The notes: generated by a model from the letters alone, not told the origin. A DNA stretch of 64,000 bases from Rhodospirillales bacterium (GCA_017644185.1 JAEPMA010000008.1:167837-231836); one strand, 5' to 3'. Positions 19,015 to 27,886 are shown, counted from the stretch's first letter. A program made the numbers and translations.

Positions 19015-20292
19015 TCAGGGGCCGTCCAGAGGATCGGGAATCCAACCGTAGCGGGTCACCTTCTCACCGGCCAGCGGCCGGGCACGCTTGAGAACCCAGT
19101 CTCTGAGCTCCGGCCCGTGCCAGTCCGGATTTGCGGCGAGCGCACGCACCGCCAACGCCGTGATGCGCGGCACCGCGAAGCTGGACCCCGATGCCTTGCC
19201 CGGCACGCCACGGTGATCGATCACCTCGACCCGTTCGCCCGGCGCCATGATATCGACGCTCTCCGCCCCCCAGTTCGATCCCTGCGCGAGACGCCCGTCA
19301 GGTGTCGAAGAGGTCACCACGATGGCGTTCGGAAGCTGAAGTGCCGCCGGGTAAACCGGTTCCCGGTCGATATCGCGGCCGTCGTTTCCCGCCGAGATGA
19401 TGAAAAGCATGCGCGGATGCTGACGCGCCGCATCGTGAAACGCCTGCCACTCGCCCTTGCTGTTCGACCCCATCGCCAGGTTGACGACGCGCACATTCTG
19501 ATCTGAGAGCCAGCCGACGGCGTCCGCCATCTTCGTCATGTCGGGGCGCGGGTATCTGACGGGAACGACACGCGCCATCGCCGCTTCGCGGATCAACACG
19601 CTCATCACGGCCGATCCATGGTGTAGTGGGAAGAAAGGCGTGCGGCCGGTGTCGGCGTCAAAAGGCAGGTCGTCATTGTCCCAGAAATCACGGCCGATCA
19701 GCTTCCCGTCCGGCGTTCGCGCGAGGCGTTTTTTAAAAGGACCGATGGTGTAATTAACGCCACTGTCGATCAGCCCGACCGTCACCCCACCCGGATCGGC
19801 GGCGTTCGGTGCGGGCGGATTGAGCGGGATCGCACCGCTACGCGTCACAAGATCGTCTTTGTAGACCAGGATCGACTGCGCCCGCCCCACATCGTCGTAA
19901 ACGATCTCGCGGGCTTCATTGATCTTGCAGACATTGTTCAGCGACACGCTGAAAAGCGGTTTGTCGTCCGCGAGTTCGATCGCGATCTTGCGGAGCTTGC
20001 CGCCCGGGAAAAGGACGCTGACGTCCAGTTTGCGGCCATCGGAAAGCAACAGCACCGTCTTCGCCCGTCCCGGCGCACCACGGAACGAATCGACATCGTG
20101 CGCGATGATCCGCGCCCCGTCGATTACACCGCGAAAGCGCTGCGGGTCACTGAACGGCTCACTACAGGCGGTGCTGATGAAGGGTCGGATCGTATCGACG
20201 GGTTCTTGGGCGTGCACGCCGGGGATCGCGGCCATCGATAATACGGCCAACGCGAGCGGCAGACGGAACTGGTAAAAACGGCGCAGCATCAC
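19015..20292 (-). CDS. Secreted subtilisin-like (S8) serine protease
   Basis: 425 residues. A signal peptide with cleavage near Ala28 (GVHAQ) is followed by a pro-region of about 110 residues, then an S8 domain with Asp176 (VGLIDSGVNY), His225 (LHHGSAV), Asn303 (ISAGNDG) and Ser371 (GSSFAVP). The usual 'GTSMA' is 'GSSFA' and the usual 'HGTxVA' is 'HGSAVM'. The fold is intact, but these changes make it a divergent member. It would act outside the inner membrane. It converges on the trypsin-like gene and may act in the same pathway. Confidence 0.85.
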   Translation of the reverse strand: MMLRRFYQFRLPLALAVLSMAAIPGVHAQEPVDTIRPFISTACSEPFSDPQRFRGVIDGARIIAHDVDSFRGAPGRAKTVLLLSDGRKLDVSVLFPGGKLRKIAIELADDKPLFSVSLNNVCKINEAREIVYDDVGRAQSILVYKDDLVTRSGAIPLNPPAPNAADPGGVTVGLIDSGVNYTIGPFKKRLARTPDGKLIGRDFWDNDDLPFDADTGRTPFFPLHHGSAVMSVLIREAAMARVVPVRYPRPDMTKMADAVGWLSDQNVRVVNLAMGSNSKGEWQAFHDAARQHPRMLFIISAGNDGRDIDREPVYPAALQLPNAIVVTSSTPDGRLAQGSNWGAESVDIMAPGERVEVIDHRGVPGKASGSSFAVPRITALAVRALAANPDWHGPELRDWVLKRARPLAGEKVTRYGWIPDPLDGP

Positions 20293-20684
20293 CGCAAAAG
20301 GTGCGCCGCACAGCCAGGCCAGTCAACGTGTGGATGTCGGCAACGGGTACCGGAGACGGGGATGTCCGTCCGTCCAGCGGCAACTTTCAACGGGGGGATG
20401 GCTGCCGCCGAACCATTACGGCCCGTCTCCGGATTCCGACCCGCATGGGCGGGGTCATGACTTGATCTTTCTCAGGTAATCCTGATGCTCCACTTAAGGG
20501 GGTTCGCAATTCCGCTGCAACCGTTTGCGTGTCCGGCACACGTATATGATCACGGAACAATGCTTGCAGCGGACCGGCACTTGCGTTGCAAGATCAAGAA
20601 ATTGATCCTGAAACGGGTAAAATGCCGTAAGTTGTTGATCGCAAACGAGGGCGGGTTTAAGCGGCGAATATTGAGGGATACCAG
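20293..20684. other. 392-bp intergenic region without a convincing gene
   Basis: It separates the divergent S8 protease and adenylate cyclase genes. A 67-residue open frame at 20485-20688 overlaps the cyclase start, has an odd composition and no recognisable domain, and I do not call it. The right half contains the likely cyclase promoter and, just before 20685, a GGGATACCAG ribosome-binding region. The left half holds the structured inverted repeat described separately. Confidence 0.6.
20350..20432. other. Predicted structured RNA element (nested stems)
   Basis: CCGGAGACGGG (20350-20360) and CCCGTCTCCGG (20422-20432) are an 11-bp perfect inverted repeat enclosing 61 bases. Inside it GCGGCA (20377-20382) and TGCCGC (20403-20408) form a second stem, with a 20-base apical region. 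A third imperfect stem follows at about 20438-20456 (GACCCGC/GCGGGGTC). The shape could be a structured leader or small RNA on either strand: upstream of the protease gene on minus, or 250 bp upstream of the cyclase on plus. I do not recognise it as a known riboswitch class. Confidence 0.4.
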
Positions 20685-22430
20685 GTGACGCCGACACATT
20701 TCGACATCTATGTGCGCCAAGGGGGTCGCTGGCGCCGCTTGGAACAGGTTGAGGGCGGAGACAAGGACGCAGCCGTGCTGCGTGCCGCCGAGCTCGACAA
20801 GACCGGGGGCTTCGACGGGGTCCGCGCGATGGAGGTTGTCGAATACGGATCAGGCCGCCCGCCGCTGGAAACCCTCGCCTGGATCAGCCCGCATCTGAAC
20901 AAGATGGCGAACGTCCAACGGCAGATGAAGAACGCCGTCCGCGTTGCCGCCAAGACCGACGAAACCGTCGAAATCGACATCGAAGAGCCGTCTCCTGACC
21001 TGGTGCAATCCTACGTCGACGAACCGATCGAACAGGAGAACCGTCCCCAGGCCGCCGCACCCACCGCGCCACCCAGCCGCGAACCGCCGCCCGCGCCCCC
21101 CGACCCGTTGCGGGCAGCCGCCAGGATCGCCGGCGCGGTCGCGATCGCATTCGCGATTACGGCGGTGTTGTTCGTGCCTGTCTCGGCCGGTATCCGGGCG
21201 CTCGGCCAGAACATGAACCTCGGCACCCAGGTCATTCAGAACAGCATCCTCGGCGCCACTCTTCTGGTGTTCCTGATCTCGGCCGCCTTTCTGATGGCGA
21301 GGGTCTACCGCGATTACCGCGACCTGATGGACCGTGCCGAAGCTTATGCCCCACCCGCTTCGATTTCGGCGGCATCACCCGCGCAAACGCGCCGCCGGGT
21401 CTATCAGGACGAATTGAACCTGCCGCGCCGTCCCAGAAGCGAGGCGCCGAGCCCGTCCACATTCGACGACGACGACAACGGCCCGCCGCCCGAAGCCGCC
21501 GAGCCCACCAAGACTGTCAGCATGACCGAACAGATGCGCCGTTCGGTGCTGGAGTTCCTGGTCAATTCCCTCGCCGCGATCAAGGACGAGGTGCCGCGCA
21601 TGAACCAACACGTCAGCTTCGGACTCAATCTGTTCGGCGCCGGCGCAGCGGAACGTTTTGGCGAGGAAGCGGGATTGAAGAAAGTGCAGACCTTCGTCCT
21701 GGTCCGCGAAGCCGTCGGCGCGCTCGGCAACTCGGAAGAGCGGGTCGATTCATTCTGCCGGAATTTCGAAGAATATCGCAGCCAGGAACGCTACCGGATG
21801 ATGATCAACGCCGGCCGGCAGACCATGGAGAAAAGCATCCAGGGCGACCCGGCCCCGTTTACCGACTTCGCGGATACGGTAAAGATATGGACGTCCGATT
21901 CCGCAGCGCGCGCGCAGTCGCAGGGGATCGTCTGCATCATGTTCACCGACCTCGTCGGCTCGACGCAAATGACGCACGAACGCGGGGATTACGGCGCGCA
22001 GGAGGTGGTCCGTATCCACAACGCCATCGTCCGTACCGCACTTGCATCGCACCACGGCAAGGAGGTCAAGCACACCGGCGACGGGATCATGGCGAGCTTC
22101 ACATCCGCCGCCAACGCGGTGCGCGCCGCGATGCAGATCAGGGAATCGTTGAGTGAACACAATTCGGGTGATGAAGCCTTGCTGGTGCGGGTGCGGATGG
22201 GGCTGAACGCCGGCGAAGCCGTGCAGGAAGAGGACGATTTCTTCGGCACGACGGTCCAGTTGGCGGCCCGCGTCTGCGACAAGGCAGGCGAAGGCGAGGT
22301 CTTCGTCACCGACAACGTCCGCGAGCTTTCCAAAGGCCAGGGCATCGAATTCGACGACGCGGGAAAATATGACATGAAGGGCGTCCCCGAACCGATGACG
22401 CTCTACCGCGTCGGCTGGACCGTCGAATGA
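20685..22430 (+). CDS. Membrane class III adenylate cyclase
   Basis: 581 residues from a GTG start. The N-terminal 140 residues are cytosolic, ending in a Pro-rich stretch; membrane segments are at about 144-168 and 186-207; a low-complexity linker and a helical region follow to about 410; the cyclase domain occupies the rest. Metal-binding Asp422 (MFTDLVGST) and Asp466 (HTGDGIMA) are present, as is Lys462, which fits ATP as substrate. The transition-state Asn of 'VNLAAR' is Gln525 here (VQLAARV), with Arg529 retained. It would make cAMP at the inner membrane. It lies 15 bp before the methyltransferase-like gene. Confidence 0.87.
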   Translation: MTPTHFDIYVRQGGRWRRLEQVEGGDKDAAVLRAAELDKTGGFDGVRAMEVVEYGSGRPPLETLAWISPHLNKMANVQRQMKNAVRVAAKTDETVEIDIEEPSPDLVQSYVDEPIEQENRPQAAAPTAPPSREPPPAPPDPLRAAARIAGAVAIAFAITAVLFVPVSAGIRALGQNMNLGTQVIQNSILGATLLVFLISAAFLMARVYRDYRDLMDRAEAYAPPASISAASPAQTRRRVYQDELNLPRRPRSEAPSPSTFDDDDNGPPPEAAEPTKTVSMTEQMRRSVLEFLVNSLAAIKDEVPRMNQHVSFGLNLFGAGAAERFGEEAGLKKVQTFVLVREAVGALGNSEERVDSFCRNFEEYRSQERYRMMINAGRQTMEKSIQGDPAPFTDFADTVKIWTSDSAARAQSQGIVCIMFTDLVGSTQMTHERGDYGAQEVVRIHNAIVRTALASHHGKEVKHTGDGIMASFTSAANAVRAAMQIRESLSEHNSGDEALLVRVRMGLNAGEAVQEEDDFFGTTVQLAARVCDKAGEGEVFVTDNVRELSKGQGIEFDDAGKYDMKGVPEPMTLYRVGWTVE

Positions 22431-22445
22431 TCGGTCGGAAAGTGA

Positions 22446-23087
22446 ATGTCTAACATCTATCGAAAATCAAGATTTCACGACGAGAAGGGCAACTTCGTCG
22501 ATATCGGGAATATTCATCATGCCGTCCCGGCGTTCTGGTCGGCGATTAAAAAGCGCGTGTTCGGGAAGCGTCCGCTGGTGCCGATGATCTCGTACCGCGC
22601 ACGCCGGGAAATCGCCGGTCTTCTGACGCCCGAGACACATATGATCGAGTTCGGGTCCGGCAATTCAACACCCTGGTTCGCGAGGCGGGTCCAATCCCTC
22701 ATCAGCGTCGAGGACGATCCCGGCTGGTATGAACACGTGAACAGGGTCCTGACATCGATGCAGATCACGAACGTGGATCACACGCTGCGCGACGAAGAAA
22801 GCTACGCGGATGTGTCCGGCATCGCGGATGCGTCACTCGATTTCGCATTGGTCGACGGCACCGATCGGGCCGGCTGTATCAAGGCGGTGGTCCCGAAGCT
22901 TAAACCCGACGGCTACCTGTATCTCGATAACTCGGACAAGGACATGACGATCCCGGACGGTGATTTACGCCGGGCCGAAGCGGCACTGTTGGAAGCCGTC
23001 ACCGCGCGCGGCGGCAGTGTTCTATATTTTTCCGATTTCTCGCCGACCAACTTTTTCGTCGAACAGGGGATGTTGGTCAGGCTTTGA
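22446..23087 (+). CDS. Class I SAM-dependent methyltransferase-like protein
   Basis: 213 residues, soluble. 'MIEFGSGNSTPWFARRV' (about residues 62-78) resembles motif I of Rossmann-fold methyltransferases, 'LISVEDDPGWYEHV' the acidic strand 2 end, and 'LDFALVDGTDRAGCI' motif II. The family is otherwise unassigned to me and the substrate is unknown. It follows the cyclase gene by 15 bp and overlaps the convergent eutC-like gene by 11 bp at its 3' end. Confidence 0.6.
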   Translation: MSNIYRKSRFHDEKGNFVDIGNIHHAVPAFWSAIKKRVFGKRPLVPMISYRARREIAGLLTPETHMIEFGSGNSTPWFARRVQSLISVEDDPGWYEHVNRVLTSMQITNVDHTLRDEESYADVSGIADASLDFALVDGTDRAGCIKAVVPKLKPDGYLYLDNSDKDMTIPDGDLRRAEAALLEAVTARGGSVLYFSDFSPTNFFVEQGMLVRL

Positions 23088-24030
23088 CCAGCCGCTTCAC
23101 CGCGAGGTCCGAGATCGCCGTATCCTGCACCCCGCATCCCGTCAGATCGCAGATCGTGATCTGATCGCTTTGCGTGCGGCCGGGGTGACGGCCTGCCGTC
23201 ACGTGCCCAAGCTCGACAACCGGCCCATCGAACCCACACTTCCTGGCACTTCGAAGTTCACCACAATCGGCGCACTGCTCCGGACTGTCGCAAACGACAA
23301 GACCCGCTTTAGAAAAAAGCAACGGATCGAGCTCGTTCTTCCCGGGCGCGTCCGACCCCATCGCGGTGACATGCGTCCCCGGATTGACGGCGTTGGCTTT
23401 GAACAATGGCGTCATCGAAGGCGTGGTGGTGACGATCAGGTTTGAGGCTTCCGCCAATTGATCGGCGTCCGCTATGACCTGCACATCGAACGGGACGTCG
23501 CCTGTGAATGCTGCCGCTTTCGATTTATCGCGCCCCCAGACCCGGACTTCGGCGATATCACGCACCTGAGACAGTGCCTGCAACTGCAATCGCGCTTGAA
23601 GGCCTGTCCCGACAATCCCAACCCTTAACGCTCCTTCGGGGGCAAGATGACGGGCCGCCACCGCACCCGCCGCCGCGGTCCGGATATCGGTCAGATACCC
23701 GTTGTCCAGCAGCACCGCGCGGACGTGGCCGGTTTCGGCGTCCAGGACCGTCATCATACCGCCGAGCGAGGGCAGCCCATGCTTCTTATTCTCAAAAAAG
23801 CCGGTGCTCATCTTGACGCAGAAACCGTCAAACCCCTCGACATACGCCGTCTTGATGTCGACCTCGCCGTGCTTCTCGGGGATGTCGAGGCGCAGGATCG
23901 GCGGCATGATGGCCTTGCCGGCACTCAGCGCGGTGAAGGCGTCGGCGACACAATCGACCACATCGAGATCGAGATGGACATTTTCACGAAGCGCCGCTTC
24001 GCCGATGACGGGAGGTGTGGCATCCCACAT
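23077..24030 (-). CDS. eutC: EutC-like ornithine cyclodeaminase/mu-crystallin family protein
   Basis: 317 residues. The OCD family is read from the substrate-binding 'VKMSTGFFENKKHGLPSLGG' region, the 'RTAAAGAVAARHLA' helix, and the NAD-binding 'VGIVGTGLQARLQLQAL' motif. In the hydroxyectoine pathway EutC acts together with EutB on the diaminobutyrate derivative made by EutD and EutE. The assignment rests largely on the adjacent eutB and eutE/doeB genes; a stand-alone ornithine or alanine-type dehydrogenase remains possible. The start ATG has GGAG at a suitable distance. Confidence 0.75.
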   Translation of the reverse strand: MWDATPPVIGEAALRENVHLDLDVVDCVADAFTALSAGKAIMPPILRLDIPEKHGEVDIKTAYVEGFDGFCVKMSTGFFENKKHGLPSLGGMMTVLDAETGHVRAVLLDNGYLTDIRTAAAGAVAARHLAPEGALRVGIVGTGLQARLQLQALSQVRDIAEVRVWGRDKSKAAAFTGDVPFDVQVIADADQLAEASNLIVTTTPSMTPLFKANAVNPGTHVTAMGSDAPGKNELDPLLFSKAGLVVCDSPEQCADCGELRSARKCGFDGPVVELGHVTAGRHPGRTQSDQITICDLTGCGVQDTAISDLAVKRLVKA

Positions 24031-24049
24031 TAACAGACTCCTTCATTTC

Positions 24050-24142
24050 GTCGCCCTGAACTTGATGCAGGGTCCATGCCGACATCACTCGATGTGCCGC
24101 TGCCTCATGGGTCCCAAATCAAGTTTGGGACGACGGAGAATT
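24050..24142. repeat. Intergenic repeat, 'GGGTCC...CAAGT...GGGACGACG' type
   Basis: Between eutC and eutB, the sequence has 'CCTGAACTTGATGCAGGGTCC' inverted relatives and ends in 'GGTCCCAAATCAAGTTTGGG' followed by ACGACGG. It resembles the widely dispersed alphaproteobacterial intergenic palindromes built around 'CCGGATCAAGTCCGG'. This copy is degenerate. It contains no gene. Confidence 0.5.
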
Positions 24143-24144
24143 CA

Positions 24145-25116
24145 CTAACCCACAATCTCGAGAAACCGGTCCATGTCGACGTTGCAGCCGCTGACGACGA
24201 TGGCGGTGGGGCCGGGTTTGAGCTCGAGCCCACCGGACAAGAGCGCTCCTACCCCAACGGCGGCGCCCCCCTCGGCAACAATCCGGTCTTCGCGGAACAG
24301 TGTGCGCATAGCCGATGCGATCGCGTCTTCGGGTAGCAACAGCGTCTGATCGATCAGGCGCTTCGTGATCTCGAAGGTGTAGGCATTCTCGAGCCCGATT
24401 CCGCCCCCGAGGCTGTCGGCAAGGCTTTCGACTTCCTCGACCGGCACGGGTTTTCCTGCGTTTAAACTTTCGATCATCGCCGCACCCCGATCCATCGTAA
24501 TCCCGATCAGGCGCGTATCCGGTTTCAACGTCTTGACGGCGATGGCGATCCCGGCGAACAACCCACCGCCTGACAAGGGGACCAGCACGTTGGCGACGTC
24601 GGGCATATCCTCGATGATTTCCAGGCCGACCGTCCCCTGCCCCGCAATCACGTGCGGATCGTCGAACGGGTGGATGTAGGTGAGGCCGTCCTTTTCGATC
24701 CGCTCAAGCGCCGCGACCTCGGCGTCGTCCTGAGACCGGCCGTGGATCACCACCTCTGCCCCCAGCTTGCGGATGGCATCGACCTTAACCTCAGGAACAA
24801 GCTCGGACATATAAACGGCGCACTTGATCCCGAGTGCCTTCGCCGCGAAGGCAACGCCCCGCCCGTGATTGCCCGTCGAAACCGCGATCACGCCCCGGCT
24901 TCTTTTCTCGTCGCTCAGGTTCAGAAGCGCGTTGGTCGCGCCCCGTAATTTAAACGCGCCCGTATCCTGCATGGTTTCGAGCTTGAGTTTAACGGTAAGA
25001 CCGGCGCGCTCACTCAGATTAGGTGATAACCGAAGCGGGGTCCGCGTCACGCGTCCCGCGATGCGCTTATGGGCATCGCGGATATCGGTCAGGGTGACGG
25101 GACGCGCGGCACTCAC
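24145..25116 (-). CDS. eutB: EutB-like PLP-dependent threonine dehydratase-family protein
   Basis: 323 residues from a GTG start 11 bases after the eutE stop. The PLP-binding Lys is in 'TGAFKLRGATNAL' near residue 55, a cofactor loop is 'STGNHGRGVAFAA', and the phosphate loop is 'PLSGGGLFAG'. It is of the IlvA/serine-threonine dehydratase fold but without a regulatory domain. In hydroxyectoine use, EutB dehydrates the hydroxylated diaminobutyrate intermediate. The neighbours eutC and eutE/doeB support this; a threonine dehydratase is the alternative. Confidence 0.78.
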   Translation of the reverse strand: MSAARPVTLTDIRDAHKRIAGRVTRTPLRLSPNLSERAGLTVKLKLETMQDTGAFKLRGATNALLNLSDEKRSRGVIAVSTGNHGRGVAFAAKALGIKCAVYMSELVPEVKVDAIRKLGAEVVIHGRSQDDAEVAALERIEKDGLTYIHPFDDPHVIAGQGTVGLEIIEDMPDVANVLVPLSGGGLFAGIAIAVKTLKPDTRLIGITMDRGAAMIESLNAGKPVPVEEVESLADSLGGGIGLENAYTFEITKRLIDQTLLLPEDAIASAMRTLFREDRIVAEGGAAVGVGALLSGGLELKPGPTAIVVSGCNVDMDRFLEIVG

Positions 25117-25126
25117 ACGGGCGCCC

Positions 25127-26134
25127 CTATCCCGACCAGGGTTCGGCGATGACGGCGGCGCAATCGCCGCGATTGATCAGCCCCGGTATATGGCGGCACA
25201 CGATCTGCCCCGAAACACCGGCAACAAGATCTGTGGGGGTGCGTTCCGGGTCTTCGAGATAGTGCACACGGGCGATGACATCGCCCTTGTCCACATGCTC
25301 GCCCAGATCCCTGCAGATCTCGAATAAACCCTCCGTCCTTGCCGAGACGAAGCTGTCACCGCTTGGTGTGTGAATCAGTTTCGAGGGTTCGGGGATATCC
25401 GGTTCTCCCGCGATAACACCTGTGTGTTTGAGGATGTTCATCACGCCCCGCTCGGCGACCGAGATCGTCTCGACCGTCGACGTCGCGGCACCGCCAAGCT
25501 CTGTCGACACGAACACCTTGCCAGCCTCTTCGACGACCGTGTCGATCATCCCGACCGCATCCAGCTCCGTCAGGATCATTCCATAGGGTGCGCCGAACGC
25601 CTTCATCGCCGCGAGCGTTGCCTTCATTTGTTTCTCGTCGGGAAGGTCGTGGATGATGCTCATCGGCAAGAGATTCATCGACCGCCCGCCGGCATGGATA
25701 TCGACGACCACGTCGGCACGGCTGATCAGGCGCGATGTGACGAAGTGCGCGATCATGTCGGTGATGGTGCCGCGCGCATCGCCCGGAAACGCCCGGTTCA
25801 TATTCCCGCCGTCGATGGGCGACGTGCGTTTGCCGGCCCGGAAAGCGGGAAGATTTAATGCGGGGACGATCATGACGCAGCCACGGACATCCTTGGCCTT
25901 GAGGCTGGCGCGGAGCTTCGTCAACGCGATGGGGCCTTCGTATTCGTCACCGTGATTGGCGCCGGTGAACAGCACCGTCGGCCCGTCACCGTTCCTGATG
26001 ACCGTCAACGGCATCGGGATCGATCCCCACGACGATTCATCCCGCGACCACGGAATGATCATCGCGCCGTGTTGCTTGCCCTCCGCATCGAGGTCGATGT
26101 CGCAGGAAATCTTTGAAAATTCTTTGTCGCTCAT
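25127..26134 (-). CDS. doeB: N-acetyl-diaminobutyrate deacetylase-like protein (DoeB/EutE)
   Basis: 335 residues of the succinylglutamate desuccinylase/aspartoacylase zinc-hydrolase family. 'TGANHGDEYEG' supplies His and Glu zinc ligands and 'DIHAGGRSMNL' the second His; a catalytic Glu lies in 'STELGG'. The C-terminal 80 residues form a barrel-like domain typical of this family. DoeB/EutE removes the acetyl group from N-alpha-acetyl-L-2,4-diaminobutyrate after ectoine ring opening. The ring-opening hydrolase (DoeA/EutD) is not in the window. Confidence 0.82.
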   Translation of the reverse strand: MSDKEFSKISCDIDLDAEGKQHGAMIIPWSRDESSWGSIPMPLTVIRNGDGPTVLFTGANHGDEYEGPIALTKLRASLKAKDVRGCVMIVPALNLPAFRAGKRTSPIDGGNMNRAFPGDARGTITDMIAHFVTSRLISRADVVVDIHAGGRSMNLLPMSIIHDLPDEKQMKATLAAMKAFGAPYGMILTELDAVGMIDTVVEEAGKVFVSTELGGAATSTVETISVAERGVMNILKHTGVIAGEPDIPEPSKLIHTPSGDSFVSARTEGLFEICRDLGEHVDKGDVIARVHYLEDPERTPTDLVAGVSGQIVCRHIPGLINRGDCAAVIAEPWSG

Positions 26135-26175
26135 GGGCGGAGTTTGGGGGAAGCGGCGCGGGCTTTCAAGCTATG

Positions 26176-26283
26176 TCCCCTCACCCTGCCCCTCCCCAAG
26201 GGAGAGGGAACTCACGACCAATACACCCTCTCCCCCGGGAGAGGGAGGGGCCCGTTCGCGAAGCGAATGGGAGGGTGAGGGGG
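26176..26283. repeat. Intergenic repeat of the CCCTCACCC/GGGAGAGGG type
   Basis: The sequence begins CCCCTCACCCTGCCCCTCCCC and ends GGGAGGGTGAGGGGG, with internal GGGAGAGGG and CTCTCCC blocks, so it folds into a long GC-rich hairpin. It resembles copies at 35535-35632 and 55230-55275. It lies between ggt-like and doeB genes, where the hairpin may act as a transcript end or mRNA stabiliser. There is no gene in it. Confidence 0.75.
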
Positions 26284-26287
26284 AACC

Positions 26288-27886
26288 TTAATACCCGACC
26301 GCGCAACCGTCCTTGCGGGGTTCTGAACCACCGATGAGGATACCGCGCTCCCAGTCCACCCAAATCGCCTGGGAACCGCCGATGGGCTTGGCGGGCTTGA
26401 TACGCTTGTGCCCCATCTTCTCGAGTGCGGCGATGGTCTCGGCCGGGATCGTGCCCTCCATCTCGACTTCCATGCTATTGGCGATCGGGAACACGCGCGG
26501 CGCATCCTGGGCTTCCTGAATGTCCATACCGAAATCCAGCAGCTTGGTCAGGAACTGCATGTGGCCGAACGACTGGTACTGACCGCCCATGACACCGAAC
26601 GGCATGACCGCCTTGTCGCCCTGACCGACCATCCCCGGGATGATCGTGTGCAAAGGCCGCTTGCCCGGCGCGATGCAGTTGAGGTGGCCCTTTTCCAGCG
26701 TAAAGCCCTGGCCGCGGTTGGTGAGCGTCACACCCGATTTCGGCGCCATCAGGCCGGTCCCGAAGTTGGAGAACAGCGTATTGATGAAGCTGCACGCGTT
26801 GCGGTCCTTGTCGACGACCGAGATATAAACGGTGCTTTCGTTGACGGGCGCACTGACCGGCGGCAGCGGATCGAGGGCCTTTTCCGGATCGAAGTGAGCC
26901 GCCAGTTCTTTCGCGTGCGCGTCCGACAACAGCCAGTCGGTGGGCACGTCCGCCTTGTTCGGGTCGGCGACGAAGAAGTTGCGGTCCTGGTAGGCGAGAC
27001 GGCCGAATTCGATCTCCATGTGGAGCCGTTCGACGGATAACGGGTCAACGCCCTCGGTCGGTACGTCCTTGAGCATGTTCAACAGCAACAGCGCGATCAC
27101 GCCCTGCCCGTTCGGGGGGCACTCATATACATCGTAACCACGGTAGTTGGTCGAAATCGGCGTGACGTACTCACCGGTCGCTGCCTTGAAATCTTCAAGC
27201 GTGTGCAAACCGCCCAAAGACTGCAGGAACGAAACGATATCCTCGGCAACCTCGCCCGTATAGAACGCATCGCGGCCATGCTGGGCGACTTTTTCGAGCG
27301 TCGCCGCCAGTTCGGGCTGGTAATGCATTTCACCGCATTCGGGCAAGCGGCCGCCCGGCAAAAACACCCGGCTTGCATTCGGGCAGCCCCGGAGCAACGC
27401 TTCGTTGCTTGCGAAGTCCGTGGAGACCCGCGATGAGATCGGGTAGCCGTCACGCGCATATTCGATCGCCGGCTGCAGCAGTTCGCCCAACTCCATCGTC
27501 CCGTGATTCTTGGTGAGGGTCTCCCAAGCGTCGATAACGCCGGGCACGATGACAGCGTGGGGTGTCTGACGCTCTAGGGTCGTAATCCCCTGCTCTTCAT
27601 ACCATTCCGCCGTCGCGGCGGCCGGCGCCCGGCCGGACCCATTGAAGGCGATCATGTCCTTGATCGACCCTTCCGGCGCATACAGGCAGAAGTTATCGCC
27701 ACCGATCCCTGTCGATTCCGGTTCGACCACGCACTGCACAGCACACGCCGCGACCGCGGCATCCATGGCATTCCCGCCGCGGCGCAGAATATCGAGCCCG
27801 ACCGCCGTCGAAATCGCATGCGACGTTGCCACCATGCCATGTTTACCGAACGCCGGCGAACGGCCGGGTTTTTCCAAATCGCGCAT
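26288..27886 (-). CDS. Gamma-glutamyltransferase-family protein, cytoplasmic form
   Basis: 532 residues. The family is clear: 'HAISTAVGLDILRRGGNAMDAAVA' at the N terminus, the nucleophile Thr in 'TVYISVVDKDRNA' where autoprocessing starts the small subunit, and 'GVMGGQYQSFGHMQF' near the end. No signal peptide is visible, unlike periplasmic Ggt, so it should act in the cytoplasm. Related proteins include amidohydrolases that work on substrates other than glutathione. Being next to doeB-eutB-eutC suggests a role in opening or deacylating a related amide, but this is inference. Confidence 0.85.
   Translation of the reverse strand: MRDLEKPGRSPAFGKHGMVATSHAISTAVGLDILRRGGNAMDAAVAACAVQCVVEPESTGIGGDNFCLYAPEGSIKDMIAFNGSGRAPAAATAEWYEEQGITTLERQTPHAVIVPGVIDAWETLTKNHGTMELGELLQPAIEYARDGYPISSRVSTDFASNEALLRGCPNASRVFLPGGRLPECGEMHYQPELAATLEKVAQHGRDAFYTGEVAEDIVSFLQSLGGLHTLEDFKAATGEYVTPISTNYRGYDVYECPPNGQGVIALLLLNMLKDVPTEGVDPLSVERLHMEIEFGRLAYQDRNFFVADPNKADVPTDWLLSDAHAKELAAHFDPEKALDPLPPVSAPVNESTVYISVVDKDRNACSFINTLFSNFGTGLMAPKSGVTLTNRGQGFTLEKGHLNCIAPGKRPLHTIIPGMVGQGDKAVMPFGVMGGQYQSFGHMQFLTKLLDFGMDIQEAQDAPRVFPIANSMEVEMEGTIPAETIAALEKMGHKRIKPAKPIGGSQAIWVDWERGILIGGSEPRKDGCAVGY

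Noticed and set aside
20350..20432. Cobalamin or other known riboswitch
   Set aside because: None of the conserved B12-box, fluoride, glycine or ZTP core sequences is present.
20485..20688. 67-residue open frame before the cyclase gene
   Set aside because: It overlaps the cyclase start, has no domain, a Cys/Lys-rich make-up unlike its neighbours and no ribosome-binding site.
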